Translations under genes and position numbers: made by a program | Part shown: positions 59,048 to 64,000 of the stretch, piece after piece | How the letters are laid out: each line of letters opens with the position of its first letter | How positions within the stretch are numbered: the stretch's first letter is position 1 | Source: RHKX01 sp963839535 | GTDB taxonomy: Bacteria > Actinomycetota > Thermoleophilia > Solirubrobacterales > 70-9 | NCBI GenBank assembly: GCA_963839535.1 | Contig: CAWIVF010000011.1 | Span: 131,221-195,220 of the forward strand | DNA length: 64,000 nt | Direction of reading: 5' to 3' | Notes under the pieces: model-generated | Told to the model about the DNA's origin: nothing | Databases searched by the model: none | Seen by the model: only the letters and a program-made list of their open reading frames with translations

Positions 59048-59858
59048 GTGAGCACCGCCCTCGCCACCCGGCCCGCGCCGGCCGCCGCGGCATCGCCCGC
59101 CGAGCCGGCCCGCGGCTCGGCGATCTACGAGGGCTGGGTCTCCCATCGGCGCACCTCCCCCGTCCCCCACGGCTTCCGCTACCGGATCTTCCTGCCGCTC
59201 TTCGACCTCGACGAGCTGCCCGGGCTCCTCGACGACATCCCGCTCTGGTCAGCGCGCCGGCGAGCGCCCGCCCGCTTCGTCCGCTCCGACTTCCTCGGCG
59301 ACCCGCGAGCTGCCGCTCGCCGACTGCGCCCGCGACCTCGTCGCCGAGCGCACCGGGTCCCGCCCCGCGGGACCGGTCCGGCTGCTCGCCAACCCCCGCT
59401 ACTGGGGCGTCGGCTTCAACCCCGTGGCCTTCTACTTCCTGCACTCGGCCGAGCCCGGCGGCGGCGTCGAGGCGATGATCGCCGAGGTCACCAACACGCC
59501 CTGGGGCGAGCGGCGCAGCTACGTGCTCGAGGCCGGCGGCGACGGGCTCACCGGGACCTTCGAGAAGCTCCTGCACGTCTCCCCCTTCATGCCGATGGAG
59601 CAGACCTACGAGTGGCGGGCGAGCGAGCCGGGCGAGCGGCTGAGCGTCTCGATCCGCAACCACGAGCGGGGTGAGGTCGTCTTCGAGGCGGGCCTGGACC
59701 TGCGTCGCACCGAGATCACGCCGGCCGCGATGCGCCGGCTCCTGCTGCGGTACCCGCCGATGACGATCTCGACGATCGCGCGGATCTACGTCAACGCGAT
59801 CAAGCTGAAGCTGAAGGGCGCCCCCTACTTCAGCCCGCCGAAGGACGGCGCGCGATGA
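59048..59858 (+). CDS. DUF1365 protein (frame broken)
   Basis: GTG at 59048, then SAIYEGWVSHRRTSPVPHGF and RYRIFLPLFDLDELPGLLDD, the signature start of DUF1365. A break near 59305 is followed by NPRYWGVGFNPVAFYFLHSA, EVTNTPWGERRSYVL, LHVSPFMPMEQTYEW and RYPPMTISTIARIYVNAIKL. About 270 residues. Biochemistry unknown; always near the FAD and CFA-like partners. ATGA overlap with the next gene. Confidence 0.87.
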
Positions 59859-61138
59859 GCGGGATCGCGCGCAGCGCCGTCCATGCCGTGCTCCGCCGCG
59901 TGCACGCGGGCCAGATCGAGGTCGACGAGCGCTATCCCGGCGGGGAGTCGCTGACCTTCGGCGACGCCGAGTCCGGACTGCGGGCCCGCGTGAGGATCGA
60001 CGACCCCGCCTTCTACCCCCGGCTGCTGCGCTCGCGGAGCATCGCGCTCGGGGAGGGCTACGCCGAGGGGCAGTGGGACACCGACGACCTGCCGGAGCTG
60101 CTGCGGATCATCGCGCGCGACATCGGCCGGGCGGATCCCGTCCGGCGCCGCCTCGGGCCGCTGCTGCTCCCGTTCCAGCGCCTCGCGACGCTGCGCATGC
60201 TCAACACGCGCTCGGGCGCGCGGTCGAACATCTCGCGCCACTACGACCTCGGCAACGACATGTTCGAGCTCTTCCTCGACCACGAGACGATGATGTACTC
60301 GTCCGCCAACTTCGAGCATCCGGGACAGACGCTCGAGGAGGCCCAGCACAACCGGCTCGAGCTGATCTGCGACCGGCTCGAGCTGAGCGAGCGGGACCAC
60401 CTGCTCGAGATCGGCACCGGCTGGGGCGGCCTCGCCGTCCATGCCGCCTCGAGCCGCGGCTGCCGGGTCACCACCACGACGATCTCCCACGAGCAGGCGG
60501 AGTACGCACGGGCGCGGGTCCGGGCCGCCGACCTCGGCCACCTGGTCGACGTCGTCGAGACCGACTACCGCGACCTCGAGGGCAGCTACGACAAGCTCGT
60601 CTCGATCGAGATGATCGAGGCGGTCGGCTGGGAGTGGTTCGACACCTACTTCCGGCGCTGCTCGGAGCTGCTCGCGCCGGACGGCCTCTTCTTCCTCCAG
60701 TCGATCGTCATCGCCGACTCCGCCTACGAGGTCGAGAAGCGGACCCGCAGCTTCGCCAACCAGGTGATCTTCCCCGGCGGCTGCCTGCCCTCGGTCGAGT
60801 CGATCCAGGGCTCGATCGGCTCGCAGACCGACCTGCGCACGGTCGCCCTCGACGACATCTCGCCGAGCTACGTGCTCACGCTCCAGGCGTGGCGGCAGCG
60901 CTTCGAGGCGGCGACCGAGCGCCTCGAGGAGCTCGGCTACGACGAGCGGTTCCGGCGCACCTGGAGCTTCTACCTCGCCTTCAGCGAGGCGGGGTTCGCC
61001 GAGACGCGCATCCGCGACGTGCAGGTGCTCTTCGCCAAGCCCGGCTGGGACGGGATGCCGAAGGCGCTTCCGGCCGAGGATCCGCTGACGATCCACCAGC
61101 GCCGGACAACGGGCGACCGCCTGAGCTGGTCTGCGTAA
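59855..61138 (+). CDS. Cyclopropane-fatty-acid synthase-like methyltransferase
   Basis: 427 residues, intact. An N-terminal lipid-binding part (FGDAESGLRARVRIDDPAFY, LGEGYAEGQWDTDDLPELLR) precedes ISRHYDLGNDMFELFLDHET, MMYSSANFEHPGQTLEEAQH, the SAM site LLEIGTGWGGLAVHAAS and SIEMIEAVGWEWFDTYF. Transfers a methylene or methyl group from SAM to a phospholipid double bond. In this operon the product may be a methylated or furan-type fatty acid rather than a cyclopropane. Confidence 0.93.
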   Translation: MSGIARSAVHAVLRRVHAGQIEVDERYPGGESLTFGDAESGLRARVRIDDPAFYPRLLRSRSIALGEGYAEGQWDTDDLPELLRIIARDIGRADPVRRRLGPLLLPFQRLATLRMLNTRSGARSNISRHYDLGNDMFELFLDHETMMYSSANFEHPGQTLEEAQHNRLELICDRLELSERDHLLEIGTGWGGLAVHAASSRGCRVTTTTISHEQAEYARARVRAADLGHLVDVVETDYRDLEGSYDKLVSIEMIEAVGWEWFDTYFRRCSELLAPDGLFFLQSIVIADSAYEVEKRTRSFANQVIFPGGCLPSVESIQGSIGSQTDLRTVALDDISPSYVLTLQAWRQRFEAATERLEELGYDERFRRTWSFYLAFSEAGFAETRIRDVQVLFAKPGWDGMPKALPAEDPLTIHQRRTTGDRLSWSA

Positions 61139-61148
61139 ACTCGCGCGC

Positions 61149-62030
61149 ATGAGATTTCGCGCATTGACTGCAGGCTCCCTGTCCACCGCCCTCGCGATCG
61201 TGCTGGCCGTCGCGCCGGCCGACGCCTCGCTCCGCTTCGTGCCCGTCGACGCGGAGATCTGCAAGAAGCGCACCGAACAGGGAACCGGCGCCAGCGAGAC
61301 CACCCGCCTGAGCGAAGGCAAGCGCCACTTCTACAACGGCGGCGACGGCAAGGACAAGATCTTCGGGGGCAAGAAGGACGACGTCCTCAACGGCGGGCGC
61401 GGCAACGACATCGTCCACGGCGGTGGCGGCAACGACGTCGTCTGCGGCGGGATCAACAACGACAAGGTCTACGGCGACGAGGGTCGCGACCGGGTCTTCG
61501 GCGAGGAGGACAACGACTTCCTCGACGGCGGCGAGGGCGACGACAAGCTCAACGGGCAGGCCGGCAAGGACAAGCTGATCGGCTACGGCCGCAAGGGCGG
61601 CAAGGTCATCGAGAACGGCGAGGACGAGCTGGACGGCAGCTTCGAGGCCGACGTCCTCGTCGCCGGCGGCTTCGACGTGCTGATCGGCGGCGCCGAGAAC
61701 GACGAGCTCTCCTCGAAGACCGACTCGAAGGGCGTCAAGAAGATGGACGGCGGGATCGGCAACGACACCATCACCGGCTCCGACGCCGGCGATCGCCTGC
61801 TCTTCGGCGACATCGGCGAGGACGTGATCCGCGGCGGCGGCGGCAAGGACACCCTCGACGGCGGCGGCTCCAACGACGACCTCTTCGGCGGCACCGGCGA
61901 CGACAACCTCAAGGGCGGCGACGGCGTCGACAATCTCTCCGGCGAGGCCGACAACGACAAGTGCGACGGCGGCCCCGGCAACAGCGACAAGGCCGACAAC
62001 ACCTGCGAGCAGGTCAGCGGGACGCCCTAG
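61149..62030 (+). CDS. Secreted RTX-like calcium-binding repeat protein
   Basis: 293 residues, intact. A signal peptide (LTAGSLSTALAIVLAVAPAD) and a short start ICKKRTEQGTGASET, then about 14 glycine-Asp repeats of the GGxGxDxLxGG type (NGGDGKDKIFGG, NGGRGNDIVHGG, YGDEGRDRVFGE) and a final Cys pair (DKCDGGPG, ADNTCEQ). It probably folds as a calcium-loaded parallel beta-roll outside the cell. Paralog of the gene at 63169-64000. No type I secretion genes nearby. Confidence 0.85.
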   Translation: MRFRALTAGSLSTALAIVLAVAPADASLRFVPVDAEICKKRTEQGTGASETTRLSEGKRHFYNGGDGKDKIFGGKKDDVLNGGRGNDIVHGGGGNDVVCGGINNDKVYGDEGRDRVFGEEDNDFLDGGEGDDKLNGQAGKDKLIGYGRKGGKVIENGEDELDGSFEADVLVAGGFDVLIGGAENDELSSKTDSKGVKKMDGGIGNDTITGSDAGDRLLFGDIGEDVIRGGGGKDTLDGGGSNDDLFGGTGDDNLKGGDGVDNLSGEADNDKCDGGPGNSDKADNTCEQVSGTP

Positions 62031-62097
62031 TCCCGGGGAGGCGGCCCGCCTCCCGATTCGGTCCCCCAGAGCGCGCGGGCGCGGTTAGGCTGGCTCG

Positions 62098-63148
62098 ATG
62101 GGTCTGCGTCGAGCGATTCTTCTCGCCGGCGTAGGTCTGCTCATCGGGGGATGCGGCGGCGATTCCGGCGATTCCGGCAGCGCTGAGTCGGCCGGCGGCG
62201 GCGAGACCACGACGGGCAGCGAACCCGTCCTGCCCGAGCCGATCCCGCTGGGGGACGCCGCCCAGGTGAAGCTCGAGGACCGCCTGAAGCGCGAGATCTC
62301 GATCCCCGACGAGCCGGACTGGATGGTCGAGGCATTCGGGTCGCTCTGGACGATCCGCGGCAACGGCGACGTCCTCCGGCTCGACCCCGGCAGCGGCAGG
62401 ATCATCGCCACGATCGAGAACCCCTTCGGCTTCAAGCCGCCCCTCTGTCAGGGGATCGGCGCAAGCAAGGATTCGATCTGGGCCTGCCCCGCCAACGGCA
62501 ACCCCGGTGGGACGGTCGTGCGAATCGACCCCGACAAGAACGAGGTGGTCTCGACCCTCTCGACCAGGAAGATCCCCGAGCAGGGGCGCCTGCTCAGCGC
62601 CGCGGGCCGGCTCTGGCTGCTCACCGATTCGGGGGAGAAGCTGACCGGGATCGACCTCGAGACCGAGAAGCCGACTGCGGAGCTCGACCTCGGCAGCCGC
62701 TGCACGCAGCTCGCGAGCCAGCCCCCGGATCAGAGGAGCCCTGTGGGCGGCCTGCCCCTTCGACGGCCTCCTCCTGCGCATCGATCCGGCGGTCCCCGAG
62801 ATCACCGGCGAGCTGGAGCTCGAGGATGCCGAGCATGGCTCGGTGGCCGGCGACGTCTGGGTCGCCTTCGACGGCGGCATCGCCCAGGTCGACCCTGAAA
62901 GCCTCGACGTGAAGGCCGTCTACGAGCTCGCCGCCAGATTCGGCGGGGCGATCCATGCGACCGGCGACGAGGTCTGGGTGCGGGAGAAGGGCGGGCACTT
63001 CCTCGCCCGGATCGACCCGGCTGGGGAGCGCATCGTCGAGACGATCGAGGCGCCGAAGCTGTCCAGCGGCGGCGACGTCATCGTGATCGGCGATTCGGTC
63101 TGGGCGACGGCCTACGACCAGAGCACGATGGTCGAATTACGGCGCTGA
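62098..63148 (+). CDS. Lipoprotein with a beta-propeller domain (frame broken)
   Basis: ATG at 62098: RRAILLAGVGLLIGGC lipobox. Repeating blades of the type VEAFGSLWTIRGNGDVLRLD, GIGASKDSIWACPANGNPGG, LLSAAGRLWLLTDSGEKLTG and, after a break near 62715, FDGLLLRIDPAVPEITGEL, HGSVAGDVWVAFDGGIAQVD and VIVIGDSVWATAYDQST. Six or seven W-containing blades, as in NHL/virginiamycin-lyase-like folds. About 350 residues; probably surface anchored. Sits between the two RTX-like genes. Confidence 0.78.
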
Positions 63149-63168
63149 TCCGCGCCGCTGGGACGGAC

Positions 63169-64000
63169 TTACTGGTCGACGATCTGCTCGCAGGAGGCAC
63201 GGTCGTACGTGTCGTCCTGCTCCCCGCCGTTGCAGACGTCCCGGTCGGGGCCGCCTTCGACGTGGTCCTTGCCGAGCTCGCCGAAGAGGGCGTCGTCGCC
63301 CGCGTCGCCGAAGATCGTGTCGTCGTTGTTGCCGCCGCGGATCTCGTCCTTGCCGCCGCCGCCGCGCAGGATGTCGTCGCCGGCGTCACCGAGGATCAGC
63401 TTGTCGTCGGCGTCGGAGCCGGTGATGCTGATCGTTGTTCAGCTGGCCGTCCATGCGCTCGGTGCCGAGCAGCGGGGTCTTGAGTCGTGAGGATGTCGTC
63501 GTCGGCGCCGCCCAGCAGGACGTCGAAGCCGCCCGCGACGAGCACGTCCTCCTCGAAGCTGCCCTCGAGGAAGTCATCGCCGTCGGCGATCGGCTTGCCG
63601 TTCTTCATGCCGTAGCCGAAGAGGCGATCGGGCTCGGCCTGGCCGTTCAGGTAGTCGTCGTCGGCTCCGCCGACGAGAAGGTCGTTGTCCTCCTCGCCGT
63701 AGAGCTCGTCCTTGCCGGCATCGCCGAAGAGCTTGTCGTTGTCGATGCCGCCGCAGACGATGTCGCGTCCGGGGCCGCCGTAGACCCTGTCGTTGTCGCG
63801 GCCGCCGTTGAGGATGTCGTTGCCGGGGCCGCCGAAGACCTTGTCGTTGCCGTCGCCGGCGTTGAAGTAGTCGTTGCCCTTGCCCAGCTTGTGCGTCTCG
63901 CCGGCCTTGGAGCCCTGCTTGTCGCGCTTACGGCAGATCAGCGCGTCCTGCGCCATTGCGGGAACGGCGGTGATGCCCAGGGCCACGATCAGGCCCATGC
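63169..64000 (-). CDS. Second RTX-like secreted protein, 5' end outside the window (frame broken)
   Basis: Leftward from the right edge: the end of a signal peptide (IVALGITAVPAMA), then ALICRKRDKQGSKAGETHKL and repeats FNAGDGNDKVFGGPGNDILN, YGGPGRDIVCGGIDNDKLFG and VGGADDDYLNGQAEPDRLFG. Frame changes near 63490 and 63435 are followed by LGTERMDGQLNND, GDAGDDILRGGGGKDEI and a C-terminal CEQIVDQ with TAA at 63169. Close paralog of 61149-62030, repeat for repeat. The start codon lies beyond 64000. Confidence 0.78.

Noticed and set aside
57671..59300. True fusion of FAD oxidoreductase and DUF1365
   Set aside because: The joint carries GCGTGAGC, the usual GTGA stop/start overlap shifted by one base, and the two are separate genes in known operons. 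A lost stop through an indel is more likely.

Overview
This 64 kb window is very GC-rich chromosomal DNA, dense with genes on both strands. It looks like an actinobacterium, most probably class Thermoleophilia (Solirubrobacterales or a relative). That is inferred from the gene content and order: carD-ispD-ispF, radA-disA, a large clpC, lysS near greA-dus-coaX, and ftsH-folP-folB-folK beside tilS-hpt, plus many small actinobacterial membrane proteins and lipoproteins. I see no tRNA, rRNA, prophage, insertion sequence or CRISPR array.

Layout. 1-5.6 kb: leftward block with ispF, a PHP phosphatase, ispD, carD, disA and radA. 5.6-11.2 kb: a spacer rich in hairpins, two tandem RibD/DHFR-like reductases, a secreted phosphodiesterase and a large secreted FG-GAP/RTX-type protein. 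11.3-27 kb: housekeeping core (clpC, lysS, an acetyltransferase, greA, dus, coaX, folK/B/P, ftsH, hpt, tilS). 26.7-31.8 kb: a MerR-like/cyclase fusion, an acyltransferase-SDR-coiled-coil run and a nucleoside phosphorylase. 32-44 kb: a modular wall hydrolase, sirtuin, fused beta-oxidation enzyme, PadR/SRPBCC pair, diguanylate cyclase, acyl-CoA dehydrogenase with a putative operator, and peroxiredoxin. 44-53 kb: two cation exchangers, a Get3/ArsA-like ATPase, Nudix, a 5'-methylthioinosine phosphorylase/MTA deaminase fusion and a B12-type MerR photoreceptor. 53.5-64 kb: a second MerR, HD hydrolase, membrane proteins, an FAD oxidoreductase-DUF1365-cyclopropane synthase operon and two RTX-like secreted proteins flanking a beta-propeller lipoprotein.

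How the genes work together. Isoprenoid precursor, folate and CoA synthesis sit beside core proteolysis, translation and transcription factors. DisA (c-di-AMP), a GGDEF protein (c-di-GMP) and a class III cyclase (cyclic NMP) give three nucleotide second-messenger systems in one window. The B12-MerR regulator lies a few kilobases from the lipid-modifying operon, an arrangement reminiscent of light or singlet-oxygen responses.

Caution on quality. More than two dozen genes, including essential ones such as ispD, folP, tilS and dus, are broken by what look like single-base indels. The other frame restores the conserved protein each time, so I treat these as probable sequence errors rather than pseudogenes and annotate the full span of each gene.

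The most unusual signal is a ~103 bp palindromic element present twice (4118-4219 and 17531-17634). Each copy lies at the 3' end of an unrelated gene and supplies a near-identical C-terminal tail.
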